From contig NZ_JAFBDB010000009.1 of NCBI RefSeq assembly GCF_016908015.1, forward strand, positions 43,957 to 107,956: a stretch of 64,000 nt of DNA, written 5' to 3'. Numbering within the stretch: position 1 is the first letter of the stretch; every line of letters begins with the position of its first letter. Source of the DNA: Clostridium pascui. Its GTDB lineage: Bacteria > Bacillota > Clostridia > Clostridiales > Clostridiaceae. The translations under genes were made by a program, and so were the position numbers. Below the pieces are notes generated by a model. It had not been told where the DNA came from. It saw only the letters and a list, made by a program, of their open reading frames with translations, and did not search any database. Of this stretch, positions 1 to 8,587 are shown in pieces.

Positions 1-1
1 G

Positions 2-658
2 CCGGGATATTTTGTTAAGATGGCACAGTGTGATATTTTTTTTATTTTAGATACTGCTCAGTTTCAAACAGGCAGTTCATTGGATAATAGGAATCTTATC
101 AAAACTTCCCAAGGGACTCAGATGCTAACTGTGCCGGTGAAACGCAAAGGCATGGGCTTGCAGCGGTTTAATGAAGTTACTGTTATACCAGGCTTTAAAA
201 GGCATCATCTTATGGCACTCAAAGTAAACTACGCCAAAGCACCCCATTTCAAAGAAGTTTTCCCCATGATGGAGCAGGTATTGCAAGATACCGGATATCT
301 TATAGATACCAACATGGCTTTTATCAAGCTGGTATATGACCTGCTGGGACTTAAAACAAAGCTTGTGTTTTTATCAGATTTACCTCAATTTTCTGAGCTT
401 CGAAAAAATGAACTAATAGCTGCAATCTGTCGCCACTTTTCTGCTGACAGTTACCTGTCCGGTATTGGAGGAATGGCATATATTAAGCCAGAGATTTTTG
501 AAAAACAAGGTATTAAATTGGAGTATTTGGATTATGAACCTACAGCATATTCGCAGCTTTGGGGCAATTTTATCCCTAATTTGTCTATAGTTGATATGTT
601 ATTTAATTGCGGTGCGGAGGGCACACGCAAGCTTTTGTTGAAAGAGGTGCAATTATGA
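2..658 (+). CDS. WbqC-family protein (5' end truncated by the window edge)
   Basis: The reading frame is open from base 2 and reads PGYFVKMAQCDIFFILDTAQ, the typical N-terminal part of WbqC-like proteins, which normally begin some 10 residues earlier with a QPxxxPxxGY-type segment. The first in-frame ATG at 20 is therefore probably internal and the true start lies left of the window. About 219 residues are visible, near the usual family length of about 230. WbqC-family genes occur in O-antigen, capsule and other surface-glycan clusters; their biochemical role is not firmly established, and no catalytic motif is evident to me. The stop codon overlaps the next gene in an ATGA arrangement, so translation is probably coupled. 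Base composition is richer in G+C than the rest of the window. Confidence 0.8.
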   Translation, partial: PGYFVKMAQCDIFFILDTAQFQTGSSLDNRNLIKTSQGTQMLTVPVKRKGMGLQRFNEVTVIPGFKRHHLMALKVNYAKAPHFKEVFPMMEQVLQDTGYLIDTNMAFIKLVYDLLGLKTKLVFLSDLPQFSELRKNELIAAICRHFSADSYLSGIGGMAYIKPEIFEKQGIKLEYLDYEPTAYSQLWGNFIPNLSIVDMLFNCGAEGTRKLLLKEVQL

Positions 659-1629
659 AAAGAATATTGTTTTTTGCACATAGTTCTAAATATACCCTTG
701 GGCTGCCCCAGGGCTTTAGGGAACTTAATTGTCCTGTTTTTAGCCTGAGGGATTTAAGTAGAAGCTCTATAACAGACGCAATTGACAACTTTAGGCCTGA
801 TATTATGATAACAACGGGATGGGCTTACCGCAGGTATAGCCGTGAGCATATAGACGAGCTTACGAAAAGAGCTACTAAATATAAGGTGAAACATGTCTAT
901 TGGGCAACTGAAGATCCAAGATGGACTGAAAAGTGTTCCTTCAGGTGTATTGAAACCTATAAACCTAATGCAGTTATGACCATACATCCTGGTAGTGTAA
1001 ATAAATACAGGGAGCTTGGGCTTCCCGCCGAACATCTTGATTTTGGCTGCAATCCGGAATTCAATAAGAATGAACCTCCAAGCAGTAAATATGATTATGA
1101 TGTCGTCCTAATTGGGAATGGGGGACGAGAGTGGAAGTCATATCGGAAGGATAGCGTTCAGATATTACTTAAGCCTTTGGTGGAAAGGGGATATAACATT
1201 GCTATTTGGGGTAAGCGATGGGATCGTTTTAATGAGGAGCTAATGGGTTTTAAGATCCCAAAGCATATGCTTAAAGGTGAACTACCTTATGAGGAAACAA
1301 ATAAAGTATATAATTCAGCTAGAATTATATTAGGTTTGCAAAATGACCATGACATGTTAACATCTAGGACTTTTGAAGTGCTGGGTTCGGGCGGTTTTCT
1401 GCTTACCGTACCAACACAATCTGTCACCAAGCTGTTTATAAATAATGTTCACCTGTCATGTGCCTCTTCCCAAGAAGATACAGTTAACTTGGTAAATTAT
1501 TTTCTTAAAAATACCGCAGCACGGCAAGAAATAGCGCACAATGGTCAGCTGGAGGTTTATTTAAAACATAGTTATAAGGAACGCGCCAGACAAATTCTTG
1601 ATTTCTGCAGTTTAGTTGAAAGGAATTGA
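655..1629 (+). CDS. CgeB/DUF3880-like glycosyltransferase
   Basis: This 324-residue protein starts at the ATG that overlaps the upstream stop (ATGA), giving MKRILFFAHSS. The N-terminal half (about 1-150) resembles the DUF3880/CgeB Rossmann domain. The C-terminal half (about 155-320) resembles a family-1 type glycosyltransferase domain, with the segment RTFEVLGSGGFLLTVPT that in this family contacts the nucleotide-sugar. It is probably cytoplasmic and transfers a sugar to a surface or spore glycan; donor and acceptor cannot be read from the sequence. It sits second in a four-gene operon with WbqC-, LpxC- and ATP-grasp-family genes and shares their higher G+C content. An upstream in-frame ATG at 607 lies inside the preceding gene and is not favoured. 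Confidence 0.8.
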   Translation: MKRILFFAHSSKYTLGLPQGFRELNCPVFSLRDLSRSSITDAIDNFRPDIMITTGWAYRRYSREHIDELTKRATKYKVKHVYWATEDPRWTEKCSFRCIETYKPNAVMTIHPGSVNKYRELGLPAEHLDFGCNPEFNKNEPPSSKYDYDVVLIGNGGREWKSYRKDSVQILLKPLVERGYNIAIWGKRWDRFNEELMGFKIPKHMLKGELPYEETNKVYNSARIILGLQNDHDMLTSRTFEVLGSGGFLLTVPTQSVTKLFINNVHLSCASSQEDTVNLVNYFLKNTAARQEIAHNGQLEVYLKHSYKERARQILDFCSLVERN

Positions 1630-1636
1630 AATTGAA

Positions 1637-2488
1637 ATGGATAATCAGACAACTATTAAACAAAGGGTTTCTTTAATGGGTACTAGCATTGCTGGCGAAA
1701 CTGATGCAAAGGTAACTTTTTATCCAGCTCCGCCGAGTACTGGTATAATATTTATCCGTAATGACCTGCCAGGCTGCCCTAAAGTAAAATGCTCATTTGA
1801 AAAAGCAAAGGTTGAATACAGATGGACTTCTCTTGTTGATGGAGATGTTCGCATCGAACACACGGAGCATGCCTTGGCAGCCTTATCAGGATTAGGTTTG
1901 GACAACGTATTTATTGAGCTGGAACAGGCCAGCCTGCCCGTAACAGAGGATTACAGCAGTAAAGAGTTCAAAAGAGCGCTCACGGAAGCTGGGATAGTGG
2001 AGCAAAATGCCAAGAAGGAAATGATAAAAATACTTAAGCCCATTATTGTATATAAACGTGAAAGCTTAGGGGATATGGAATATGAAAAGTTCCTGATAGC
2101 TCTTCCCTACGATGGATTTAAACTAACCTATGTGGTTGACTATCCCAATCTGCCTCAATTATCTCAAGTAGCTGAAATGGACATAACTCCTGAAACCTTT
2201 GCTAAAGAGCTGGCAGATGCCCGTTCTTATATAATTGAGTCAGAGATTGAAGATGTTGTAAACCTAACTGGGAAAGTCAGCTCAAATGTATTGGTAGTCA
2301 AATCCGGGGCTGAGTACAGGTCCTGGAAATGGCCCAATGAACCTGCCCGTCATAAAGTGCTTGACCTTCTCGGAGACCTTGGCTTACTTGGGAAAAAGGT
2401 ACTGGGACATGTAATAGGCTTTAGATCCGGTCACCGGTTAAATCTAGAGCTGTGTAAAAAAATTTATGAGGAGTGTAATTATGAATAA
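1637..2488 (+). CDS. lpxC: LpxC-family UDP-3-O-acyl-GlcNAc deacetylase homologue
   Basis: The 283-residue product aligns by eye along the whole length of LpxC, the zinc deacetylase that commits to lipid A synthesis in Gram-negative bacteria. Visible signatures are E77-H78 in the HTEHALAAL segment; H239, K240, D243 and D247 in RHKVLDLLGDLGLLG; and H266 in SGHRLN. These correspond to E. coli E78, H79, H238, K239, D242, D246 and H265, so the zinc site and catalytic residues are all retained. The ATG at 1637 follows AAAGGA by about 12 bases; an in-frame TTG at 1616 is the alternative. In a Gram-positive host without an outer membrane the natural substrate is unknown. It may be another N-acetylated nucleotide sugar used by the neighbouring glycosyltransferase. 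Confidence 0.85.
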   Translation: MDNQTTIKQRVSLMGTSIAGETDAKVTFYPAPPSTGIIFIRNDLPGCPKVKCSFEKAKVEYRWTSLVDGDVRIEHTEHALAALSGLGLDNVFIELEQASLPVTEDYSSKEFKRALTEAGIVEQNAKKEMIKILKPIIVYKRESLGDMEYEKFLIALPYDGFKLTYVVDYPNLPQLSQVAEMDITPETFAKELADARSYIIESEIEDVVNLTGKVSSNVLVVKSGAEYRSWKWPNEPARHKVLDLLGDLGLLGKKVLGHVIGFRSGHRLNLELCKKIYEECNYE

Positions 2489-3512
2489 AATCAATGGAAC
2501 TCTCAGTGTATTGGTTACAGGTGCAGGTTCCGTATACGGGCAGGGTATTATCAGGTCACTGAAGGAATCGGTGCTTCCTGTTGAAACAATAGCAATTGAC
2601 GTTAACCCATATTCCCTAGGTTTATTTTTTGCCGACAAAAGCTTTATCCCTCCACAGGTAGCAGATGAAGAAAGCTATTATATGTTTATTAAAAATCTTT
2701 GTATAAATCATCAGATTAAAGCGATATTTATCGGGTCTACAGCGGAGCTTCCCTTTTATTCAAGAAATAGAGAATCCCTTGAAAGATCTACAGGAGCAAA
2801 GGTGTTTGTAAATTCTCCGAGAGTGTTAGAGCTTTGCACCGATAAGTGGCTGACTATGTGCCATTTATCACGCTCCGGTTTTCAAATTCCTGCAAGCATC
2901 AGGTATCCTGAAGATGCTGGTATGCTCTCCTCATTTATTGAAAGTGCGGGGTTTCCCTTGATAGTCAAGCCGCGTTTTGGACGTGGCTCAGTAGGTGTTG
3001 TTCTGGTTAAGGATAAGCAGCAGCTGCTTGAAAATATAAAGGGTAAGGAAAGCTTGATTATACAGGAATACCTTACAGATGAGGATCAAGAGTTTACCGT
3101 AGGGATTTGTACAAATCAAAAGGGAGAGGTTATTTCCAAAATCGCTTTAAGGAGGTATTTGCTGGAGGGAGTTTCTATTGCTGCAGTTTCTGATGATTAT
3201 CACCACATTGCAGATTATTGTGCGGTCGTTGCAAGTACACTGGGAGCCTATGGGGCTATAAATATTCAATTGCGCATTAAAGATGGTATGCCGGTAATTT
3301 TCGAAATAAATCCCAGATTCAGCAGTTCCACAGGGATGCGGTTACTATTTGGAATAAATGAGCCGGAAAGCTTAATACGCTCAGAAGTGCTTTGCCAGGA
3401 GGTAATACCCGGCAGCCCAGCAACTGGCCTTGTATTGAGACAATACATGGATAATTACTTCCCGCTAGATAAGCTTAACTCGCTTTCTACAGCCAGGCTT
3501 CACAAGATATAA
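2481..3512 (+). CDS. ATP-grasp domain protein (carboxylate-amine ligase type)
   Basis: This 343-residue protein begins at ATG 2481, seven bases behind GAGGAG, and overlaps the lpxC-like gene by 8 bases. An N-terminal Rossmann-like segment (VLVTGAGSVYGQGIIRSL, about 8-25) is followed by an ATP-grasp fold: PLIVKPRFGRGSVGVV (lysine and glycine-rich loop), LIIQEYLTDEDQEFTVG, and the metal-binding end INIQLRIKDG...FEINPRFSSSTG. Proteins of this type activate a carboxylate as acyl phosphate and join it to an amine or thiol. Next to a sugar deacetylase, which exposes an amine, acylation of an amino sugar is a plausible role, but this is inference. It is the last gene of the operon; a strong hairpin follows. 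Confidence 0.8.
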   Translation: MNKINGTLSVLVTGAGSVYGQGIIRSLKESVLPVETIAIDVNPYSLGLFFADKSFIPPQVADEESYYMFIKNLCINHQIKAIFIGSTAELPFYSRNRESLERSTGAKVFVNSPRVLELCTDKWLTMCHLSRSGFQIPASIRYPEDAGMLSSFIESAGFPLIVKPRFGRGSVGVVLVKDKQQLLENIKGKESLIIQEYLTDEDQEFTVGICTNQKGEVISKIALRRYLLEGVSIAAVSDDYHHIADYCAVVASTLGAYGAINIQLRIKDGMPVIFEINPRFSSSTGMRLLFGINEPESLIRSEVLCQEVIPGSPATGLVLRQYMDNYFPLDKLNSLSTARLHKI

Positions 3513-3533
3513 ATATTTACGTGAAAATTATTG

Positions 3534-3566
3534 AAAACCACGACTAATTAATTAGTCGTGGTTTTT
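3534..3566. terminator. Bidirectional terminator between the GC-rich operon and rlmH
   Basis: A near-perfect hairpin AACCACGACTAATT / AATTAGTCGTGGTT is flanked by A residues on the left and T residues on the right. It can stop the + strand operon and the convergent rlmH operon. It lies exactly where the base composition changes. Confidence 0.85.
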
Positions 3567-3573
3567 ATGTTTT

Positions 3574-4053
3574 TTATTTATGGTACGGTTCACCCTTTAT
3601 TATTCTAAAAGATCTATATATTTGTTCTAAAAGCATTACCCTAAACAGTTGATGAGGGAATGTCATTTTGGAAAAACAAAGCTTATAATGGCACTTATTT
3701 AAAACTTCCTGTGAAATACCTAAAGAACCGCCAATAATAAAGGTTATATGACTGTTGCCTGATAAGGCACGGTCTTCTATAAACTGGGCAAGTTCATCAG
3801 ATGAAATCATTTTACCTTTTAAATCTAACGCAATCACATACATATTATCCTTAATGTGTTTTAAAATTGATTGGCCTTCCTTAAGTTTAATATTTTCTTC
3901 ATCTTTAGGAGAGGCATTTTCAGGAGTTTTTTCATCAGCGACTTCTACAATTTCAAGGCTGCAATATTTGGTTAATCTTTTTGAATACTCATTTATTGCG
4001 TCTTTAAGATATTTTTCTTTTAGTTTACCTACAGTTATTATTGTTATATTCAT
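3574..4053 (-). CDS. rlmH: 23S rRNA (pseudouridine-1915-N3)-methyltransferase RlmH
   Basis: This SPOUT-class methyltransferase methylates pseudouridine 1915 in helix 69 of 23S rRNA on the assembled ribosome. The 159-residue product matches the family length (about 155-160). It has the usual N-terminus MNITIITVGKLKEKYL, the knot segment FIIGGSLGIS and the C-terminal tail RSFRIIKGEPYHK. The start at 4053 is preceded by AGGAG; a longer frame to 4083 lacks a ribosome binding site. It belongs to the leftward murA-walJ-gerMN-SEC-C-rlmH run. Its 3' end is the sequence class used as attachment site by staphylococcal SCC elements, which matters here because the neighbouring DNA differs in composition. 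Confidence 0.95.
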   Translation of the reverse strand: MNITIITVGKLKEKYLKDAINEYSKRLTKYCSLEIVEVADEKTPENASPKDEENIKLKEGQSILKHIKDNMYVIALDLKGKMISSDELAQFIEDRALSGNSHITFIIGGSLGISQEVLNKCHYKLCFSKMTFPHQLFRVMLLEQIYRSFRIIKGEPYHK

Positions 4054-4170
4054 TTTAATTCTCCTAACAGATTGTAAGTTCAATATAAAATGCAGAAAGC
4101 CGGGAGTACCCGACTTTCAATTAAAATTATCAAACTTTATTAATACTGGTTAATGGTAACTAGCTGCTAA

Positions 4171-4674
4171 TTAAGCTTCTTTACCACAGCATTTTTTGTA
4201 TTTCTTACCGCTTCCGCATGGGCAAGCATCGTTTCTGCCTACTTTATTGTTATTAACTATAACCTTAGATTCCTTCCACTGATTACGAATTTCTTTTCTT
4301 TTTTCAGGGGAGAATACAGCTTCCCATTGAGGAAGAGTATAAAGATAATCAGCTTTAGCATCTAACATGTTAAAGTATAATTTGTCAAAGTCGATAGCTA
4401 AATTTAATTCTGTATTAGTATCTATAGCTTCTAAATCTAGAGGATTAATTAAGCTATCGTTTACTCCATCAATAAATCCCATAAAAAATATTGTAGAAGT
4501 ATTGAAGTCATTAGCTAAATCTTCTAGTTTACCGCTAATTTCCTTTGTATGATTTGCAAGTATTTTAGTATATATATTTTTTTCTACAGCACCATATTCT
4601 TTCCAAAAAGCAGCTTCACCTTTTGTTTTAACATACTCTACAACCATATCTGTCCATTCTGTATATAAACTCAT
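4171..4674 (-). CDS. SEC-C motif protein
   Basis: This 167-residue protein ends in a zinc-binding SEC-C motif, [19 protein letters not shown], with the C-x-C...C-C pattern known from the SecA C-terminus. The preceding 140 residues are acidic and mostly helical by composition and are not recognised. SEC-C domains bind zinc and are found both on SecA and on small stand-alone proteins of unknown role. The start at 4674 (MSLYTEWTD) is chosen because AAGGAG lies seven to eight bases upstream; the longer in-frame ATG at 4680 is too close to that site. It lies between the GerMN lipoprotein and rlmH genes on the same strand. Confidence 0.8.
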   Translation of the reverse strand: MSLYTEWTDMVVEYVKTKGEAAFWKEYGAVEKNIYTKILANHTKEISGKLEDLANDFNTSTIFFMGFIDGVNDSLINPLDLEAIDTNTELNLAIDFDKLYFNMLDAKADYLYTLPQWEAVFSPEKRKEIRNQWKESKVIVNNNKVGRNDACPCGSGKKYKKCCGKEA

Positions 4675-4771
4675 ATCCATTCTCCTTTTGTAAAAAGTAT
4701 AAAATTTTACAATAATATTATAATAAAAAAAATTAAAGATTTCAATTAAAAGCAAGTTAGAAAAAATATAT

Positions 4772-5335
4772 TTATTTTTTTTCTAACTGTTCTACATCAA
4801 GCTTTCCTATAGGCTTAGAAATATTAAAATTACCACCTAATGTATCAATAGTTTTATTTTCTACCAATATCTTAATTTTATCAATTGAAGGCAATTGAGT
4901 AAGTGACCATATAAGACTTCTTAAGCAGGCTTCTTCAGCCACAGGAGACATAGTTAAGATGGCTTCTTTGCTTAAATTTACATATGCAATTCCGTCGTTA
5001 ATAGAGAAACTTAAAAGTCTTGTATTTTTAGGTAAAATAGGGCTTAAGCTACTATTTACTGCAGGGCCCTTTATAAGTTCACGAACTATAATTTCACCAA
5101 TAAGTTCATTTTCCTTAATAATTCGCTCTTCCTTAGTAATAGTTATTTTCTTATTATCTTTAGAGGAATTAAAGTACAAATTTAATTCTAAAGTATCATC
5201 ATCAGCTTCAGATAAGGTAAATTGCTGTACTTTTTGCTTATTTTCTGAGCTTAAAACATCTGTTTTTTCACAACCTGAAAATGTAAAACTTAAAAATAGC
5301 ATAAAAGAACACGATAAGATAATAGATTTTTTCAT
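4772..5335 (-). CDS. GerMN-domain lipoprotein
   Basis: The 187-residue product starts with a lipoprotein signal peptide: [24 protein letters not shown], lipobox FSGC, predicted lipidated cysteine at about residue 22. The mature part contains a GerMN/sporulation domain (about 75-180), including [20 protein letters not shown] and [10 protein letters not shown]. GerMN domains occur in GerM and related envelope proteins of spore formers and may bind peptidoglycan or mediate protein contacts. The start at 5335 follows AGGGGTGA. It lies immediately downstream of walJ with 14 bases between them. Its exact role in this organism is not known. Confidence 0.82.
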   Translation of the reverse strand: MKKSIILSCSFMLFLSFTFSGCEKTDVLSSENKQKVQQFTLSEADDDTLELNLYFNSSKDNKKITITKEERIIKENELIGEIIVRELIKGPAVNSSLSPILPKNTRLLSFSINDGIAYVNLSKEAILTMSPVAEEACLRSLIWSLTQLPSIDKIKILVENKTIDTLGGNFNISKPIGKLDVEQLEKK

Positions 5336-5349
5336 TAACTTCACCCCTT

Positions 5350-6135
5350 TTAAAACTCTATACATTTAGTGGGTGCACTTCTGTCAGCCATAAGCAAATC
5401 GATATCCTTATTTAATTTTAACTTGTTTTCTATAAGAATATTCTTTACAGTTTCGTAAGCTAGTTCAGGATAATTATTGGTTTTACTCAAGTGCCCAAGC
5501 ATTATTCTTTTAAAGTTGCCATCCATTAAATTAATGATTGCTCTTCCACAATCATCGTTAGAAAGATGGCCTTCATTGCTTAATATTCTTCTTTTTAAAA
5601 CATATGGGTAAGGGCCAAACTTTAGCATTTCTACATCATGATTACTTTCAAGCAGTATGGCATCAGCACCTTTTAAAGCTTGTTCTACTTCTTTAGAAAA
5701 GTAACCTAAATCTGTAGCAAGAGAAAATTTTTTATTATTGCTACAAATAGAATATCCATGAGGAGAAACAGCATCATGAGATATTCTATAGCTTAAAATA
5801 TCCATGTCTTTAATATTTACATGATTATTTTCAATAATTTTTATGTTCTTTTCTTTGATTTTCCCAATTGACTTACTCATGGCTTCCCAAGTAAGAGCGT
5901 CAGTATATATTGGAATATCATATTTTCTTGATAAAACTCCAACACCTTTAGTATGGTCTGTATGCTCATGAGTAACAAATATAGCATCTATTTCATTAGG
6001 GGACTCCCCTATAGTTGATAAAGCATTTTCAATACTTTTCCCAGGCAATCCTGCATCAATTAGTACTTTAGACTTCTCTGTAGAAACTAATATGCTATTT
6101 CCACTACTACCACTATATAAAGAACAAAAAAACAT
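5350..6135 (-). CDS. walJ: MBL-fold metallo-hydrolase WalJ/YycJ
   Basis: This 261-residue metallo-beta-lactamase-fold protein carries the motif HEHTDH (around residue 56-61) with further metal ligands later (SHD, ESNHD, GHLS). The N-terminus SLYSGSSGNSILV is typical of the WalJ/YycJ group. WalJ proteins are predicted exonuclease-like hydrolases tied genetically to the WalRK cell-wall system and to replication-division coordination in Firmicutes. Here walJ is separated from the two-component genes, which sit near 33-35 kb, but it keeps an rlmH-proximal location as in Bacillus. It is 18 bases downstream of murA and probably co-transcribed. Confidence 0.9.
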   Translation of the reverse strand: MFFCSLYSGSSGNSILVSTEKSKVLIDAGLPGKSIENALSTIGESPNEIDAIFVTHEHTDHTKGVGVLSRKYDIPIYTDALTWEAMSKSIGKIKEKNIKIIENNHVNIKDMDILSYRISHDAVSPHGYSICSNNKKFSLATDLGYFSKEVEQALKGADAILLESNHDVEMLKFGPYPYVLKRRILSNEGHLSNDDCGRAIINLMDGNFKRIMLGHLSKTNNYPELAYETVKNILIENKLKLNKDIDLLMADRSAPTKCIEF

Positions 6136-6153
6136 ATATTAATTCACCTTGCC

Positions 6154-7413
6154 TTAGGAATAAGATACGCGCTTAATATCTGCACCTAACTTATTAAATT
6201 TATTTTCTATATAAGGGTAACCTCTGTCAATATGTTCAATATTAATTACTTCAGTAACTCCTTCAGCAATTAAACCAGCTATTACCATAGCAGCTCCAGC
6301 CCTTAAGTCTGTAGCCTCTACTTTGGCTCCTTTAAGTTTATCTACTCCAACTATAGTGGCAATTCTACCATCTACTTTTATGCATGCACCCATTTTTATC
6401 AGCTCATCAACATGTTTAAATCGGCTTTCCCAGATGCTTTCATTTATTATACTTGTTCCTGTAGAAATACATAATAAAGTACTCATAGGTTGCTGAACAT
6501 CTGTTGGAAATCCTGGATAAGGTAATGTTTTGATGTTAACTCCTTTTAGGTTTTTGCTGGATATAACACGTACAGATTCACCATTTTCAATAACTTCTGC
6601 CCCCATTTCTATAAGTTTGGCAGATATGGATTCTAAATGTTTAGGTATAACATTATTTACAGTAACATCTCCACCACAGGCAGCTGCAGCAATCATATAA
6701 GTTCCAGCTTCTATTTGATCTGGAATTACACTATAAGAACATCCTTTTAATTCCTCTACACCAGTTATTCTTATAATATCAGTTCCTGCACCTTTTATAT
6801 TTGCACCCATACTATTTAGAAAATTAGCTACATCTACGATATGAGGTTCCTTAGCTACATTTTCTAGTGTGGTTATACCTTCTGCTAAAGTAGCAGCAAG
6901 CATGACATTAATAGTAGCTCCAACACTGACTACATCAAAGAAAATATTAGTTCCTATAAGTTTATCTGCTTCTGCAGTTACTACACCATCTTCAAGGGTA
7001 ACTTTAGCACCAAGGGCTTCAAAACCTTTAATATGTTGATCTATAGGTCTTACACCTATAGGACATCCTCCTGGCATTTCAACTCTAGCCTTTTTAAATC
7101 TACCAAGTAAAGCACCTATAAGGTAATATGATGCCCTCATTTTTTTTACATCTTCACTATTAGCGTTATAGCTATTTAAAGTTGTACTATCTATAACAGC
7201 AGAATTATCCTTTATGGATACCTTACAACCTAAGTTTTCTATAATTCGTTCTATACAATGAACATCTTCTATATTAGGAATATTATCAATATAACAAGTT
7301 CCTTTACTAGCGATTATTGCAGCAGGTAATATTGCTACTGCAGCATTTTTAGCACCACTAATATCAATGCTTCCACAAAGGGGTTTACCACCATTGATAA
7401 CTAACTTTTCCAT
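6154..7413 (-). CDS. murA: UDP-N-acetylglucosamine 1-carboxyvinyltransferase MurA
   Basis: MurA transfers enolpyruvate from PEP to UDP-GlcNAc, the first committed step of peptidoglycan synthesis in the cytoplasm. The 419-residue protein has the N-terminal KN motif ([14 protein letters not shown]), the catalytic loop with cysteine 117 in [13 protein letters not shown], and the late segment [17 protein letters not shown]. Presence of cysteine rather than aspartate predicts fosfomycin sensitivity of this enzyme (family knowledge). The start at 7413 gives the usual [12 protein letters not shown]; an in-frame ATG at 7425 sits directly on AAGG and is less likely. Low-GC Gram-positives often carry two murA copies; only one is in this window. 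Confidence 0.95.
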   Translation of the reverse strand: MEKLVINGGKPLCGSIDISGAKNAAVAILPAAIIASKGTCYIDNIPNIEDVHCIERIIENLGCKVSIKDNSAVIDSTTLNSYNANSEDVKKMRASYYLIGALLGRFKKARVEMPGGCPIGVRPIDQHIKGFEALGAKVTLEDGVVTAEADKLIGTNIFFDVVSVGATINVMLAATLAEGITTLENVAKEPHIVDVANFLNSMGANIKGAGTDIIRITGVEELKGCSYSVIPDQIEAGTYMIAAAACGGDVTVNNVIPKHLESISAKLIEMGAEVIENGESVRVISSKNLKGVNIKTLPYPGFPTDVQQPMSTLLCISTGTSIINESIWESRFKHVDELIKMGACIKVDGRIATIVGVDKLKGAKVEATDLRAGAAMVIAGLIAEGVTEVINIEHIDRGYPYIENKFNKLGADIKRVSYS

Positions 7414-7561
7414 CCCCGCATCCATCCTTATCTATAAATTTTTAATTTATATGTAAATTTACTGATGTAAATTGAAAAATTCATCACTATTTATTCATAA
7501 CCCCTATTATATCATAAGTTCATATTATTTTAACATGAAATTTTAAAATATCTACAAGCAT

Positions 7562-7612
7562 ATTAAAAAAATAATTAAAAATCCAAAGGAATTATATAAA
7601 ACCTTTGGATTT
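7562..7612 (-). terminator. Terminator of the DUF1540 gene (leftward)
   Basis: Stem AAATCCAAAGG / CCTTTGGATTT with a 12-base loop; on the minus strand the stem is followed by a T-rich run (A-rich on the + strand at 7562-7580). Confidence 0.75.
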
Positions 7613-7623
7613 ATAGGAAATTA

Positions 7624-7788
7624 TTATTCTTTTTGGAAGCTACCGCAATCTGTACATTCCACAGTATTGGCTACAGATTCATGCTTTGATACTTGGATTT
7701 GATCAAGAGTGCAGTAATTATCATCTTTACAGTGAAATTTGCACTCATTAACTATACATGCTATACTATCATTGTGATCATGTCTCAT
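7624..7788 (-). CDS. DUF1540 small cysteine-rich protein
   Basis: A 54-residue frame on the minus strand starts at 7788 behind a strong GGAGGG site and ends in TAA at 7624. It contains the cysteine spacing IACIVNECKFHCKDDNYC and VECTDCGSF, i.e. C11, C16, C20, C26, C45 and C48. This is the pattern of DUF1540, a metal-binding-like module common in clostridia and often duplicated. This copy has a single module. A dedicated terminator lies just downstream, so it is probably a monocistronic transcript. Its function is unknown. Confidence 0.85.
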   Translation of the reverse strand: MRHDHNDSIACIVNECKFHCKDDNYCTLDQIQVSKHESVANTVECTDCGSFQKE

Positions 7789-7937
7789 AGTATAATCCCT
7801 CCTACATATTTTTCTATATTAATGCCAATAATATTTTTGATATAATTGACAAAGTTATTTTCCCACGAAGGATTTTTTATATACATGTGTAATTAATATT
7901 ATTAAGATTTAATAAATACAATAATTGGGGGAAAAAA

Positions 7938-8486
7938 ATGAAATATTATTTAGTTGCTTTATTTGATGAAGAATCACAAAAGTCAATGGAAGAAATGCAA
8001 AAAAAAATATCTAAAAAGTATAAGATATATCGTAGTACTCCTGCGATACATTTGACGCTAGAAGTTATAGATAATCCTAATTTAGAAAAGCTTATACCCA
8101 TAATTCAAGATGTGTTAAAACCATATAAGAGGTTTAAGGTTTCTGTAAATGGTGCTGTATGTTTTGATCCACCTTATAAATCTGTCAATTTAAAAATTGA
8201 AAATAAGGGATATGCTATAAGAATTAGTAGAAATCTAAATGAAACTCTTAAGCTATCTGGATTTAATGTTAGGGAAAATATAGATAAATGGGACCTACAT
8301 GTATCATTAGCTAATACAAATTATGCTGCAAGGGAATGGAGTAATAAGGAATATAATGCAGCATGTGAAGTTACTAAGATGGAGAATATGAACAGAATGG
8401 CAACAGTTGATAGAATTGAACTGTGGAAGCCTATTAATAATAAAAAAGAGATGATTGTAAAATCATTCCCACTAAGAGAATATTAA
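7938..8486 (+). CDS. 2H phosphoesterase superfamily protein (2'-5' RNA ligase-like)
   Basis: The 182-residue protein carries two H-x-[T/S]-L signatures, HLTL (about residue 38) and HVSL (about residue 118). These define the 2H phosphoesterase fold shared by 2'-5' RNA ligases and cyclic phosphodiesterases. The overall length and the N-terminus MKYYLVALFD suit the bacterial LigT/YjcG-like branch, where the physiological substrate is usually unknown. It starts behind GGGGG and is monocistronic, flanked by the divergent DUF1540 gene and a convergent glutamine synthetase gene. Confidence 0.85.
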   Translation: MKYYLVALFDEESQKSMEEMQKKISKKYKIYRSTPAIHLTLEVIDNPNLEKLIPIIQDVLKPYKRFKVSVNGAVCFDPPYKSVNLKIENKGYAIRISRNLNETLKLSGFNVRENIDKWDLHVSLANTNYAAREWSNKEYNAACEVTKMENMNRMATVDRIELWKPINNKKEMIVKSFPLREY

Positions 8487-8509
8487 AAGGTATTAGGTAT
8501 TTATATAGA

Positions 8510-8556
8510 TAATAATTAAGGTAGAAAATTACCATTAGGTGATTTTCTACCTTAAT
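8510..8556. terminator. Bidirectional terminator between the 2H protein and glutamine synthetase genes
   Basis: A long stem AATTAAGGTAGAAAAT / ATTTTCTACCTTAATT separates the two convergent genes; it is AT-flanked on both sides. Confidence 0.75.
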
Positions 8557-8587
8557 TACTATCTATATAAAATTTCTTAGCAGTTTA

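Noticed and set aside
3755..4153. 132-residue plus-strand frame opposite rlmH
   Set aside because: RlmH on the other strand is certain; this frame has no start signal.
4959..5369. 136-residue plus-strand frame opposite the GerMN lipoprotein gene
   Set aside because: It is antisense to a well-supported gene, has no ribosome binding site and no family resemblance.
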